Positions 56,201 through 64,000 of a stretch of DNA of 64,000 bases are shown piece by piece. Where the stretch lies: contig NZ_JAQJZJ010000008.1 of assembly GCF_027988105.1 (NCBI RefSeq), forward strand, positions 124,001-188,000. Reading direction: 5' to 3'. This DNA is from Pseudomonas aestuarii. GTDB taxonomy: Bacteria; Pseudomonadota; Gammaproteobacteria; Pseudomonadales; Pseudomonadaceae. The position numbers were made by a program, and so were the translations under genes. A model generated the notes under the pieces. It was not told the origin of the DNA. It did not search any database and worked only from the letters and a program-made list of their open reading frames with translations. Numbering within the stretch: position 1 is the first letter of the stretch; each line of letters begins with the position of its first letter.

Positions 56201-57295
56201 ATGGCTCTCAATAGCATCGAAGAACTGGTTGAAGACATCCGCGCCGGCAAGATGGTCATCCTCATGGATGACGAGGACCGCGAGAACGAAGGTGACCTGA
56301 TCATCGCCTCCGAGTGCGTGAGCGCCGAGCACATCAACTTCATGGCGCGTTTCGCCCGTGGCCTGATCTGCATGCCGATGACCCGCGAGCGCTGCGAGAC
56401 CCTCAAGCTGCCGCTGATGTCACCGCGCAACGGCTCCGGTTTCGGCACCAAGTTCACCGTCTCGATCGAGGCGGCCGTCGGGGTCACCACCGGCATTTCC
56501 GCCGCCGACCGGGCGCGCACCGTGCAGGCCGCCGCCGCCGGGAACGCGGTAGCCGACGATATTGTCAGCCCCGGCCATATCTTCCCACTGATGGCCCAGC
56601 CCGGTGGCGTGCTGGCCCGTGCCGGCCACACCGAGGCGGCCTGCGACCTGGCGCGCATGGGCGGCTTCGAGCCGAGCGGGGTGATCTGCGAAATCATGAA
56701 CGACGATGGCACCATGGCCCGTCGCCCCGAGCTGGAAGAGTTCGCCAAGGCCCACGACATCAAGATCGGCACCATCGCCGACCTGATCCACTACCGGCTG
56801 ATTCACGAGCACACCGTCGAGCGCGTCAGCGAGCAGATCCTGGATAGCGAACTGGGCCAGTTCAATCTGGTGACCTACCGCGATTCGGTGGAGAACGATG
56901 TGCACATGGCCCTGACCCTGGGCACCATCTGCGCCGATGAGCCAACCCTGGTGCGGGTGCACAACATGGATCCGCTGCGCGACCTGTTCATGGTCAAGCA
57001 GCCCGGCCGCTGGAGCCTGCGTGCGGCCATGACCCAAGTCGCCCAGGATGGTAGCGGCGTGGTACTGCTGCTGGGCAACCCATTGACCGGCCCGGACCTG
57101 CTGGCGCACCTGGAACGGCAGCTGGGCGGCGAAACGAAAGTGGCCAATCCGACCACTTACAGCACCGTCGGTGCCGGCTCGCAGATCCTCCGCGACCTCG
57201 GGGTGCGCAAGATGCGCCTGATGAGTTCGCCGATGAAGTTCAATGCGATATCCGGTTTCGATCTGGAAGTTGTAGAATACCTGCCCTCCGAATAA
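56201..57295 (+). CDS. ribBA: 3,4-dihydroxy-2-butanone-4-phosphate synthase with GCHII-like C-terminal domain
   Basis: The N-terminal half (about 1-205) is a complete RibB, with MDDEDRENEGDL (catalytic acidic loop, about 24-35) and the GHTEAACDLARMGG segment. The C-terminal half (about 210-364) is shaped like GTP cyclohydrolase II but lacks the three zinc cysteines and the catalytic context of that enzyme (the matching part reads VHMALTLGTICAD). It is therefore probably a structural or regulatory relic. The active cyclohydrolase is the separate RibA at 61.6 kb. It is co-transcribed with ribE and ribH. Confidence 0.94.
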   Translation: MALNSIEELVEDIRAGKMVILMDDEDRENEGDLIIASECVSAEHINFMARFARGLICMPMTRERCETLKLPLMSPRNGSGFGTKFTVSIEAAVGVTTGISAADRARTVQAAAAGNAVADDIVSPGHIFPLMAQPGGVLARAGHTEAACDLARMGGFEPSGVICEIMNDDGTMARRPELEEFAKAHDIKIGTIADLIHYRLIHEHTVERVSEQILDSELGQFNLVTYRDSVENDVHMALTLGTICADEPTLVRVHNMDPLRDLFMVKQPGRWSLRAAMTQVAQDGSGVVLLLGNPLTGPDLLAHLERQLGGETKVANPTTYSTVGAGSQILRDLGVRKMRLMSSPMKFNAISGFDLEVVEYLPSE

Positions 57296-57301
57296 TCCCA
57301 A

Positions 57302-57320
57302 GGGCCGCCGATGGCGGCCC
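57302..57320 (+). terminator. Intercistronic hairpin between ribBA and ribH
   Basis: GGGCCGCC (57302-57309) pairs with GGCGGCCC (57313-57320) over a 3-base loop and is followed by GGCTCTTTAAAT. It is terminator-like but probably leaky, which would lower expression of ribH and later genes relative to ribE-ribBA. Confidence 0.55.
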
Positions 57321-57346
57321 GGCTCTTTAAATAGATGAGACCCGTT

Positions 57347-57823
57347 ATGACCCTGAAGACCATCGAAGGTACTTTCATCGCCCCCAAGGGCCGCTTTGCA
57401 CTGGTCGTCGGCCGCTTTAACAGCTTCGTTGTCGAAAGCCTGGTAAGTGGCGCCGTAGACGCCCTGGTTCGTCATGGCGTGAGCGAAAGCGAGATCACCA
57501 TCATCCGTGCGCCGGGTGCCTTCGAGATCCCGCTGGTCGCACAGAAAGTCGCCCAGCGTGGTGATTTTGACGCGATCATTGCCCTGGGCGCGGTGATCCG
57601 TGGCGGCACCCCGCATTTCGAATACGTGGCGGGCGAATGCACCAAGGGCCTGGCTCAGGTGTCCATGGAGTTCGGCGTACCGGTGGCCTTCGGCGTACTG
57701 ACCGTCGACTCCATCGAGCAAGCCATCGAGCGTTCCGGCACCAAGGCCGGCAACAAGGGTGCGGAAGCTGCGCTGTCCGCCCTGGAAATGGTCAGCCTGC
57801 TGGCGCAGTTGGAGGCCAAGTGA
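57347..57823 (+). CDS. ribH: 6,7-dimethyl-8-ribityllumazine synthase
   Basis: RibH condenses the dihydroxybutanone phosphate from RibB with the pyrimidine to make lumazine, the RibE substrate. The 158-residue protein has RFNSFVVESLVSGA, the APGAFEIPL ring-binding strand and ALGAVIRGGTPHFEYVA with the catalytic His. The start MTLKTIEG (57347) gives the family N-terminus; 57335 is four codons longer and less likely. Its stop overlaps the nusB GTG start. Confidence 0.97.
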   Translation: MTLKTIEGTFIAPKGRFALVVGRFNSFVVESLVSGAVDALVRHGVSESEITIIRAPGAFEIPLVAQKVAQRGDFDAIIALGAVIRGGTPHFEYVAGECTKGLAQVSMEFGVPVAFGVLTVDSIEQAIERSGTKAGNKGAEAALSALEMVSLLAQLEAK

Positions 57824-58311
57824 GCCAGAACGACAGCACCGGGCAGAAGCCGCAGCCGGGCAAGAAAGCACCCAGTGGCAAAACCCTGGCGCGCCGTCAG
57901 GCGCGCACCCTGGCCATGCAGGCGCTGTACTCCTGGCATATGGCCGGTCAGCAACTGAACGAGATCGAGGCGCAGTTCCGCGTCGATAACGATTTCAGCA
58001 CGGTCGACGGCGCCTACTTCCACGAGATCCTGCACGGCGTGCCGCGGCAGAAAAGCGAGATCGACGGGGCCTTCGAGATCCTGCTGGATCGGCCGATCGC
58101 CGAGATCGACCCGGTTGAGCTGTCGATTCTGCGGCTGTCGACCTACGAACTGAAGAACCGCCTCGACGTGCCCTATCGTGTGGTGATCAACGAAGGTATC
58201 GAGCTGGCCAAGGTGTTCGGTGCCACCGACGGGCACAAGTTCGTCAACGGCGTGCTGGACAAGCTGGCGCCACGCCTGCGAGCCGACGAAGTCCGCGCCA
58301 ACCGGCGCTGA
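57820..58311 (+). CDS. nusB: Transcription antitermination factor NusB
   Basis: NusB binds boxA RNA with S10 and keeps rRNA transcription processive. The 163-residue helical protein has an N-terminal disordered basic-polar tail (about 1-22), the RRQARTLAMQALY start of the fold and GATDGHKFVNGVLDKLA near the C-terminus. The start is a GTG at 57820 overlapping the ribH stop (GTGA), with GGAGG three bases upstream. ribH-nusB-thiL-pgpA is the conserved order. Confidence 0.95.
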   Translation: MSQNDSTGQKPQPGKKAPSGKTLARRQARTLAMQALYSWHMAGQQLNEIEAQFRVDNDFSTVDGAYFHEILHGVPRQKSEIDGAFEILLDRPIAEIDPVELSILRLSTYELKNRLDVPYRVVINEGIELAKVFGATDGHKFVNGVLDKLAPRLRADEVRANRR

Positions 58312-58415
58312 TCGCCGCTTGACGCGCTGCCGCGAGTGGCGGGGGCCGGGCATCAGCCTGGTCGCCACTGGTGATTCGCGGCAGCGGGCATCGTACCTGT
58401 CAGGAGTCGCCATCT

Positions 58416-59384
58416 TTGGGTGAGTTCGAGCTGATCCGTCAATACTTCACCGCAGCGTCCTGCGCGCAGGCCGGCGAAGGCGTGGCGCTGGGCATCGGTG
58501 ATGACTGCGCCCTGCTGGAGCTGCCGGCTGGCGAACAGCTGGCGGTGTCCACCGACACCCTGGTGGCCAGGGTCCATTTTCCCGAAACAGCCGATCCGTT
58601 TCTGCTGGCTCAGCGTGCGCTGGGCGTGTCGGTCAGTGACCTGGCCGCCATGGGCGCGACTCCGATCGGCTTCACCCTGGCCTTGACGCTGCCCCGCGCC
58701 GAACCGACCTGGCTGCAAGCCTTCGCCCGCGGCCTCGATCGGATGGCGCAGGCCTGCGCCGTGCGCCTGATCGGCGGCGATACCTCGCGCGGACCGCTGA
58801 GCCTGACCCTGACGGTGTTCGGCCGGGTGCCCCAAGGCCTGGCGCTGACCCGGGCAGGTGCCCGGGTCGGCGACTTGCTGTGCGTCGGCGGCGAGCTGGG
58901 CGATGGTGCCGGTGCCTTGCCGCTGGTACTCGGTCAGCGCCAGGCACCGGCGGCGATCGCCGAGCCCTTGCTGGCGCGCTACTGGTCGCCGCAACCGCAA
59001 CTGGCGCTGGGCCAGGCGCTGCGCGGCAAGGCTACGGCGGCGCTGGATATCTCCGATGGCCTGCTGGCCGACTGCGGGCATATCGCCACCGCCTCGGGCG
59101 TGGCACTGCTGATCGAACAGGCGCGCCTGCCGCTGTCGCCTGCGCTCTTGGCCCTGCTCGGGGCCAGTGGCGCGCGTGACTGCGCGCTGAGCGGTGGGGA
59201 CGATTACCTGCTGGCCTTTACCCTGCCGGCCGAGCATCTCGCCGGCTTGCAGGCACAGGGCTGGCCGATCCATGTGATCGGTCGCGCCGAAGCCGGGTCG
59301 GGCGTACAGCTGCTGGATCAACGTGGCCAATCCATCACCCCGCAGGCGCGGGGCTATCAACATTTCGGGAGTGACGGTGACTGA
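58416..59384 (+). CDS. thiL: Thiamine-monophosphate kinase
   Basis: ThiL phosphorylates thiamine monophosphate to the active diphosphate. The 322-residue protein opens with GEFELIRQYF, has the metal site GIGDDCALL (about 26-34), VSTDTLVARVHF and the middle IGGDTSRGPLSL typical of the PurM-like family. The best start is a TTG at 58416, 10 bases after CAGGAG; a GTG at 58371 is longer and lacks family similarity. It completes the pathway of thiD and thiE at the left end of the window. Confidence 0.94.
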   Translation: MGEFELIRQYFTAASCAQAGEGVALGIGDDCALLELPAGEQLAVSTDTLVARVHFPETADPFLLAQRALGVSVSDLAAMGATPIGFTLALTLPRAEPTWLQAFARGLDRMAQACAVRLIGGDTSRGPLSLTLTVFGRVPQGLALTRAGARVGDLLCVGGELGDGAGALPLVLGQRQAPAAIAEPLLARYWSPQPQLALGQALRGKATAALDISDGLLADCGHIATASGVALLIEQARLPLSPALLALLGASGARDCALSGGDDYLLAFTLPAEHLAGLQAQGWPIHVIGRAEAGSGVQLLDQRGQSITPQARGYQHFGSDGD

Positions 59385-59889
59385 ACCGCTAAGCGTGCCG
59401 CCATCGGTATGGCGCAATCCGTGGCATTTCATCGCCTTCGGCTTCGGCTCGGGCACCCTGCCCAAGGCGCCAGGTACCTGGGGCTCGCTGGTGGCGCTGC
59501 CGTTTATCCCGCTGTGGCAGATGCTGCCGGACTGGGGCTACTGGCTGATGCTCGGCATCACCATGCTGTTCGGCTTCTGGCTGTGCGGCAAAGTTGCCGC
59601 AGACCTGCGCGTGCATGACCATGCCGGCATCGTCTGGGACGAAATGGTCGGCATGTGGATCACCCTGTGGCTGGTGCCGCAAGGCTGGGGCTGGCTGCTG
59701 GCAGGCTTCCTGATGTTCCGCCTGTTCGATATCCTCAAGCCCTGGCCGATCAGCTGGATCGACCGCCACGTGCATGGCGGCGTCGGCATCATGCTCGACG
59801 ATGTACTGGCCGGGGTGTTCGCCTGGCTGGCCATGCAGGCCCTTGTGTGGGGCTGGGGCAATGGCCTGGCGAGCGGACTGGGGCTTTAA
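59377..59889 (+). CDS. pgpA: Phosphatidylglycerophosphatase A
   Basis: PgpA dephosphorylates phosphatidylglycerophosphate to phosphatidylglycerol at the inner membrane. The 170-residue protein has about four membrane segments, and the conserved FGSGTLPKAPGTWGSL (about 21-36), GIVWDEMVGMW and FRLFDILKPWPI motifs. GTG at 59377 is favoured (GGAG six bases upstream) and overlaps the thiL stop by eight bases. A GTG at 59371 is the alternative. Confidence 0.94.
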   Translation: MTEPLSVPPSVWRNPWHFIAFGFGSGTLPKAPGTWGSLVALPFIPLWQMLPDWGYWLMLGITMLFGFWLCGKVAADLRVHDHAGIVWDEMVGMWITLWLVPQGWGWLLAGFLMFRLFDILKPWPISWIDRHVHGGVGIMLDDVLAGVFAWLAMQALVWGWGNGLASGLGL

Positions 59890-60078
59890 CCGGCGCCTGA
59901 AATCCACCAACGCGGCCAATACGGCGCTTAAAACACTTCACGCGTGAGCCCAGCCAACATGCTCATTTACCACAGTAGATTTGCGGGCGCGCCCAGTCCT
60001 TTTTTCGGCCATTTCTGCTTTGCCTCGACTGCCGCGCCCACAGCAGCAGTCGGCCGGCCAAGTGGGTCGAGATCGATC

Positions 60079-60807
60079 ATGATGAGCTGCTGGCTGGCGA
60101 TATTGCTCGGCGTGCTGGGCTGCTCTTGCGCCTTGGCCGAGCCTGCTGCGCCGCCGGAAATCCGCCTGGCCAGCGAAATCTGGCAGGGCCATACCCATGT
60201 CGATGGCACGGGGCTGGCCTGGGATATTCTGCGTCAGGTGTTCGAGCCAGAAGGCATCGCCCTGGTGATCCAGAGCGTGCCCTATACCCGCTCCATTGGC
60301 CTGGTGCAGCGCGGTGAGGCCGATGCCTGGGTCGGCTCCTACCTCAATGAAGTGGACGAGGGCGTGCTCTACCCGCGCTGGCATTATGAAGTCGATCAGA
60401 TCAGTGCGCTGGGCCTGATCGGGCTGCAGGCGCCCAGCCTGGCGACGCTCGGCCAGTATCGCCTGGTGTGGATGCGCGGCTACGAATATCAGCGTTATCT
60501 GCCAAATTTGACGCGCTACCGGGCAGCGCAGCGTCAAAGCGATATCCTCAATATGCTCAAGCTTGACCGCACGGATTTTTATATCGATGCGCGCACCGAG
60601 GTCGACGAGGTACTCGAGGCGGCCAGCGATCCGGCGCGCTACCGGATTACTGACCTGACCCGTTTGCCGCTGTACCTGGGGTTTGCCGACAACCCGCGTG
60701 GTCGGGCCTTGGCCCGGGTGTACGATCGGCGCATGGAGCTGCTGGTCGAATCACACAGCTTGCGTCCCCTGTTCGAGCGCTGGCAGCAACCCTACCCCTT
60801 CGATTAA
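60079..60807 (+). CDS. Periplasmic solute-binding protein, family 3-like
   Basis: The 242-residue protein has a signal peptide (MMSCWLAILLGVLGCSCALA) and a family-3-type binding fold like amino-acid receptors (PPEIRLASEIW, then DILRQVFEPEGIALVIQSVPYTRSIGLVQRGEADAWVGSY). There is no transporter gene beside it, so it may serve an orphan sensor or another ABC system. The signal has LGCSCALA, and a lipoprotein site is possible but not typical. The 59944 reading is rejected because it precedes the signal peptide. The gene before it (pgpA) is 189 bases away. Confidence 0.85.
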   Translation: MMSCWLAILLGVLGCSCALAEPAAPPEIRLASEIWQGHTHVDGTGLAWDILRQVFEPEGIALVIQSVPYTRSIGLVQRGEADAWVGSYLNEVDEGVLYPRWHYEVDQISALGLIGLQAPSLATLGQYRLVWMRGYEYQRYLPNLTRYRAAQRQSDILNMLKLDRTDFYIDARTEVDEVLEAASDPARYRITDLTRLPLYLGFADNPRGRALARVYDRRMELLVESHSLRPLFERWQQPYPFD

Positions 60808-60824
60808 GCGAATGTGAGAGCCTG

Positions 60825-61472
60825 ATGCGTGGACTGAAATTGTTGACTGCCGCGGCACTGCTAGTGGCCTGCGGGTCGAGCTGGGCGGAGCCCCTGGTGC
60901 TGGTGGTCGGCCTGTTCCCCGGTGCCGCGGTGCTCAATGTCGACGGCCAGCGCAAACTGGTAAAAGTCGGCCAGACCGGTCCCGGCGGGGTGGTGGTGGT
61001 CAGTGCCGACAGTCGCGGGGCCGTGCTGCGGGTGAATGGCGTGGAGCGCCCCTATACCCTGAGCCGGGAATACAGCGAAGGTTTTACCGAGCCGAAAACG
61101 CGCCAGTTGAGCGTTGCCAAAGGTATTGGCGGACATTACTGGATCGCCGGTTCGGTGGATGGCCATCCGGTGCAGTTCCTGGTCGACACCGGTGCCACCT
61201 CGGTCGCGATCAACGATGGTCAGGCCCGCCGCCTGGGCATCGACTACCGCGTGGTCGGCCAGCCGTTGCAGGTCAATACCGCCAGCGGCACCGTGCGGGG
61301 CTGGCGGGTCAAGCTCGACAGCGTCAAGGTCGGCACCCTGCAAGTGCTGGGCGTCGAGGCGGTGGTGCTGGAGGGCGGCTCACCCACCGAAGCACTGCTC
61401 GGCATGAGCTTCCTCAGCCGGGTCGGCTGGCGGGTGGAGCAGGACCTGCTGGTGCTGGAATCCAAGCTATGA
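60825..61472 (+). CDS. Retropepsin-like aspartic protease, periplasmic
   Basis: The 215-residue protein has a signal sequence ending near AEP (residue 21). A C-terminal retropepsin-like domain (about 95-215) has the catalytic Asp121 in FLVDTGATSVAI and the ALLGMSFLSR flap-side motif. As a single-domain protease it should act as a dimer. The function is unknown; related proteins occur at this place in other Pseudomonas (from memory). GTGAGAGCCTG precedes the start, and the gap from the previous gene is 17 bases. Confidence 0.88.
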   Translation: MRGLKLLTAAALLVACGSSWAEPLVLVVGLFPGAAVLNVDGQRKLVKVGQTGPGGVVVVSADSRGAVLRVNGVERPYTLSREYSEGFTEPKTRQLSVAKGIGGHYWIAGSVDGHPVQFLVDTGATSVAINDGQARRLGIDYRVVGQPLQVNTASGTVRGWRVKLDSVKVGTLQVLGVEAVVLEGGSPTEALLGMSFLSRVGWRVEQDLLVLESKL

Positions 61473-61575
61473 GCTGCACCTGAACTTCCGGGCGGCCCTG
61501 CCGGGCTCGCAGCTTGACGTTTATCCGATGCTTATCATCGGTAATTCAGGCTGACCCGCCGGCGGGGGCTGCTGT

Positions 61576-61581
61576 TACAAT
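61576..61581 (+). promoter_or_regulatory. -10 element of a candidate ribA promoter
   Basis: TACAAT (61576-61581) lies 44 bases before the ribA start. A CTGACC 19 bases upstream is a weak -35. No RFN element is seen in this leader, so ribA is probably not under the FMN riboswitch. Confidence 0.35.
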
Positions 61582-61625
61582 GCGCCCTCGCAAATTTCCA
61601 GCCCTTATCTATTTAGGAGCATCCG

Positions 61626-62246
61626 GTGTCTGTCGTGTTCGTCGCCGCCTCCCAGCTGCCTACCCCGTTCGGGGTGTTTACCATGCATGGCTTTCTCGAA
61701 ACGGCCACGGGCAAGGAACATGTTGCGCTGACCTTTGGCGATGTCGCCGAGGGCGCGCCGGTACTGGGGCGCCTGCATTCCGAGTGCCTGACCGGCGATG
61801 CGCTGTTCAGCCTGCGCTGTGACTGCGGCTTCCAGCTCGAAGCCGCGCTGCGGGCGATCGCCGCCGAAGGGCGTGGCGTGCTGCTCTATCTGCGCCAGGA
61901 GGGCCGCGGCATTGGCCTGCTGAACAAGATCCGCGCCTATGAGCTGCAGGATGGCGGCGCCGATACGGTTGAGGCCAACGAACTCCTCGGTTTTGGCGCC
62001 GATCAGCGTGAATACGCGATCTGCCTGCCGATGCTCGAACACCTGCACATCAAGGCGCTCAAGCTGATGACCAACAACCCGCGCAAGGTCAAGGCGCTGG
62101 GCGACATGGGCATCAATGTGGCCACTCGCGTGCCACTGCAGATCGACCATAACCCGCACAACAAGAAATACCTGGCGACCAAGGCCGGCAAGCTCGGGCA
62201 CATGCTCGGCAGCCTGCATCAGGGTGAGGTCGAGGAAAGCCTGTGA
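61626..62246 (+). CDS. ribA: GTP cyclohydrolase II
   Basis: RibA opens GTP to the first riboflavin intermediate. The 206-residue protein carries the zinc cysteines Cys54, Cys65 and Cys67 (HSECLTGD ... RCDCGFQ), the numbering known for this enzyme, plus LLYLRQEGRGIGL and the C-terminal MTNNPRKVKAL. The start is a GTG at 61626, six bases after TAGGAGCA. It is the functional counterpart of the degenerate domain in RibBA. Its last four bases overlap the next gene (GTGA). Confidence 0.97.
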   Translation: MSVVFVAASQLPTPFGVFTMHGFLETATGKEHVALTFGDVAEGAPVLGRLHSECLTGDALFSLRCDCGFQLEAALRAIAAEGRGVLLYLRQEGRGIGLLNKIRAYELQDGGADTVEANELLGFGADQREYAICLPMLEHLHIKALKLMTNNPRKVKALGDMGINVATRVPLQIDHNPHNKKYLATKAGKLGHMLGSLHQGEVEESL

Positions 62247-62659
62247 CCCGCAGCGAGGTACGCCGTCGCCTGGCGCTGGCCTGGTGGGCGCAGCTGGCGG
62301 TGGCTCTGGCGCCGCTGTTTGTCCTCAATCTGCTGTTCGGTGCAGATCAGCAGGTTGGTGTGCTGAGCATGCCGGTGTTTATCGCCGGCCTGGCGTCGAT
62401 GTTCGTCAGCCTGCCGCTGTTCCATGCCTACAAGCACGCGTTGATCGCCACCGAAAAGGCCCTCGACAGCCCTGCAGAGCCGGCCGCCTGGCTGGCCTTG
62501 GCCGCACGGCGCCGGCTGGCCCTGCTGGGTGCCGGCCTACCGGCCTGGATTGCCGCCATCGCGGTGTTTGCCGGGCTGGAGGCGATCCCGCTGATGCTCC
62601 TGGCGCTGTCCAGCGTCGTCCTGTTCTACCTCTACCGCATTCCCCGCCAGCTCGGCTGA
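62243..62659 (+). CDS. Small membrane protein following ribA
   Basis: The 138-residue product has about four hydrophobic segments (residues about 13-33, 43-62, 92-112 and 115-133) and no recognised motif. It begins with GTG, overlapping the ribA stop by four bases, and ends overlapping the next ATG by one base (TGATG). Tight coupling to ribA and to the binding-protein gene suggests one transcript. Function unknown. Confidence 0.8.
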   Translation: MTRSEVRRRLALAWWAQLAVALAPLFVLNLLFGADQQVGVLSMPVFIAGLASMFVSLPLFHAYKHALIATEKALDSPAEPAAWLALAARRRLALLGAGLPAWIAAIAVFAGLEAIPLMLLALSSVVLFYLYRIPRQLG

Positions 62660-63456
62660 TGCGCCGTCTTTGCGCCTGCCTGCTCGTGCTGCTGGCCTGG
62701 CCGGTGAGCGCGGTCGAGCGGGTGGTCAGCCTGGCGCCCTCCCTGAGTGAAATCGTCGTGGAACTGGATGCTGCCGACTTGCTGGTCGGCGTGCTGGATG
62801 GCGGTGAGCGGCCGGCGGCGCTGGCCCACCTGCCCTCGGTGGGACGCTACGGTCAATTGGAAATGGAAAGCCTGCTGCAGTTGCAACCCGATCTGATCCT
62901 GCTGTGGCCGGACAGCATCAGCCGCGCCCAGCGCCAGCAGCTGGAGGATTTTGGCATTGCGCTGCTGATCACCGAGCCGCACAACCTGGCAAATCTGGCC
63001 GAACAGTTCGCCGTCATCGGCACCCGTCTCGGCCGCCACGCGCAAGGGCAGGCCCTGCGTCGGCGCTTCAGCCTGCGCCTGACCGAACTGAGCGCCCGCT
63101 ACCGGCGTGAGCGGCCGTTGCGCATCTTCTATCAGATCTGGGATGTGCCGCTGTACACCATCGGCGGCCGGCAGATCATCAGCGATGCCTTGCGCGTGTG
63201 CGGTGGCGAGAACGTGTTCGCCGAGCTCGACCTGCCGGCGCCGCAGGTCAGCGTTGAGGCGGTGCTGCAGCGCGACCCCGAGGTGATCCTCGCCGGCAGC
63301 GGCGCGCAACTGGAACGCTGGCGCATCTGGCCACACCTGACGGCGGTGCGCCTCGATCAGCTGTGGGCCGTGCCGGACAAGGGCCTGGAACGACCCAGCT
63401 TCCAGATGCTGGAAGCAACCGAGCAGCTGTGCAAACGGTTAGCGAACGCGCGTTAA
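62659..63456 (+). CDS. BtuF-like periplasmic binding protein (cobalamin or iron chelate)
   Basis: The 265-residue protein has a signal peptide ending near VSAVE (residue 17) and the BtuF/FhuD-type binding fold: ERVVSLAPSLSEIVVELDA, then LVGVLDG and SVGRYGQLEMESLLQLQPDLILLW. BtuF binds cobalamin, but the same fold serves haem and siderophores. The convergent TonB-dependent receptor next door supports vitamin or metal-chelate uptake. No permease or ATPase gene is visible. The start overlaps the previous stop by one base. Confidence 0.85.
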   Translation: MRRLCACLLVLLAWPVSAVERVVSLAPSLSEIVVELDAADLLVGVLDGGERPAALAHLPSVGRYGQLEMESLLQLQPDLILLWPDSISRAQRQQLEDFGIALLITEPHNLANLAEQFAVIGTRLGRHAQGQALRRRFSLRLTELSARYRRERPLRIFYQIWDVPLYTIGGRQIISDALRVCGGENVFAELDLPAPQVSVEAVLQRDPEVILAGSGAQLERWRIWPHLTAVRLDQLWAVPDKGLERPSFQMLEATEQLCKRLANAR

Positions 63457-63462
63457 GGCTGG

Positions 63463-63498
63463 AACCACAAGGCCCCGCAATTGCGGGGCCTTGTGGTT
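63463..63498. terminator. Bidirectional terminator between the binding-protein and receptor genes
   Basis: AACCACAAGGCCCCGCAA (63463-63480) is followed directly by its exact complement TTGCGGGGCCTTGTGGTT (63481-63498), a 36-base palindrome. It lies between two convergent stop codons. Confidence 0.8.
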
Positions 63499-63510
63499 CA
63501 GGGCAGTGCT

Positions 63511-64000
63511 TTAGAAGCGGTAGCCGACGCTCAGCTGCACGTCTTCTTCCGGGGCGGCATACAAGCCCTTATTGCCGGCTTGCCAACTGACGTAGGTGGC
63601 AAAGCTGTCGTAGCGCTTGCCGGTCAGGTTGTTGACCCGCAGCTTGGCATTGAACTGCTGGTACTCGTACTTCAGGGCCGCGTTGAACAGGGTGTAGCCA
63701 CCTTCGCGGGGCAGCACGTGGGCATCGTCGCTGGAGAGGTAGCGCGGCCCGGTGTAGATCGCCTCCAGATAAGCGTTCAGTCCGCTGACGACCAGGTAAT
63801 TCAGGTGGGCGCTGGCGCTATGGCGCGAGACCCAAGGCACTTCGTTGCCCTTGTTCACGCCGGCGCGGAATTCGGAATCGGTGAAGCTGTACTGACCGCC
63901 CAGGGTCAGGCGCTCGCTCAGCTGGTAATCGGCTTCGACCAGCGCACCTTGGCGACGAGTCCGGTCCAGGTTGATGTTGGCGCCCCAGCCACCGTTGGCG
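63511..64000 (-). CDS. TonB-dependent receptor, C-terminal part
   Basis: The visible 163 residues are the last strands of a 22-stranded TonB-dependent beta-barrel. They show alternating aromatic strands (LTLGGQYSFTDSEF, LNAYLEAIYTGPRYL, NAKLRVNNLTGKRYDSFA) and the final DVQLSVGYRF with the terminal Phe that guides barrel assembly. The gene runs off the right edge, so the plug, TonB box and any riboswitch leader are not visible. Its neighbour is BtuF-like, so a cobalamin or related receptor is plausible. Confidence 0.88.
   Translation of the reverse strand, partial: ANGGWGANINLDRTRRQGALVEADYQLSERLTLGGQYSFTDSEFRAGVNKGNEVPWVSRHSASAHLNYLVVSGLNAYLEAIYTGPRYLSSDDAHVLPREGGYTLFNAALKYEYQQFNAKLRVNNLTGKRYDSFATYVSWQAGNKGLYAAPEEDVQLSVGYRF

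Overview
The window is a GC-rich stretch of a gamma-proteobacterial chromosome, almost certainly a Pseudomonas (sensu lato). Two things point there. First, the protein sequences read as Pseudomonas orthologues. Second, the gene order thiD-thiE-hemL ... miaB-ybeZ-ybeY-corC-lnt ... leuS-lptE-holA-arfA-sltB3 ... lipA/lipB-ybeD-dacC-rlpA-sltB1-rodA-mrdA-rlmH-rsfS-nadD-proA matches, from memory, the PA3975-PA4007 region of P. aeruginosa. The species cannot be fixed from the sequence. I saw no rRNA, tRNA, CRISPR array, prophage or insertion sequence.

Layout. 1-3.75 kb: thiamine (thiD, thiE) and tetrapyrrole (hemL) genes, then two small envelope proteins. 3.9-12.1 kb: tRNA modification and ribosome maturation (miaB, ybeZ, ybeY), corC and lnt, with small unknowns around them. 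12.3-18.4 kb: leuS, lptE, holA, a tiny ribosome-rescue gene arfA that carries its own hairpin, and the lytic transglycosylase sltB3. 18.4-20.3 kb: a small accessory island with a GFA-fold protein, a nitrilase and a broken HxlR regulator. 20.3-31.7 kb: lipA, then a long leftward block for lipoylation, cell-wall elongation and septal peptidoglycan processing, ribosome silencing, NAD and proline synthesis. 31.8-39.7 kb: DNA repair (mpg), a DedA-PAP2 fusion, a Lon-N protein, lrgAB, a MaoC hydratase, an unusual MORN-repeat/caspase-like lipoprotein and two small proteins.

39.7-55.1 kb looks like accessory DNA relative to P. aeruginosa. It starts with a methyltransferase pseudogene carrying two in-frame stops. 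Next come two large GGDEF-EAL proteins facing each other tail to tail, and a FixL/FixJ-like two-component pair lying upstream of, and on the same strand as, the second of them. Divergent from the kinase, across an unusually AT-rich region with a dyad, lies an acid-catabolism module: an acyl-CoA synthetase, a permease and a DmdC-like acyl-CoA dehydrogenase, with hairpins between the genes and a strong terminator at the end. A metallo-beta-lactamase-fold hydrolase follows.

55.2-64 kb: an FMN riboswitch controls ribE-ribBA-ribH-nusB-thiL-pgpA. A short upstream ORF has its Shine-Dalgarno sequence buried in a leader hairpin. Then come a solute-binding protein, a retropepsin-like protease, the stand-alone GTP cyclohydrolase ribA, a small membrane protein, a BtuF-like binding protein and, cut by the window edge, a TonB-dependent receptor on the opposite strand. 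RibA supplies the cyclohydrolase II activity that the cysteine-less C-terminal domain of RibBA appears to have lost.
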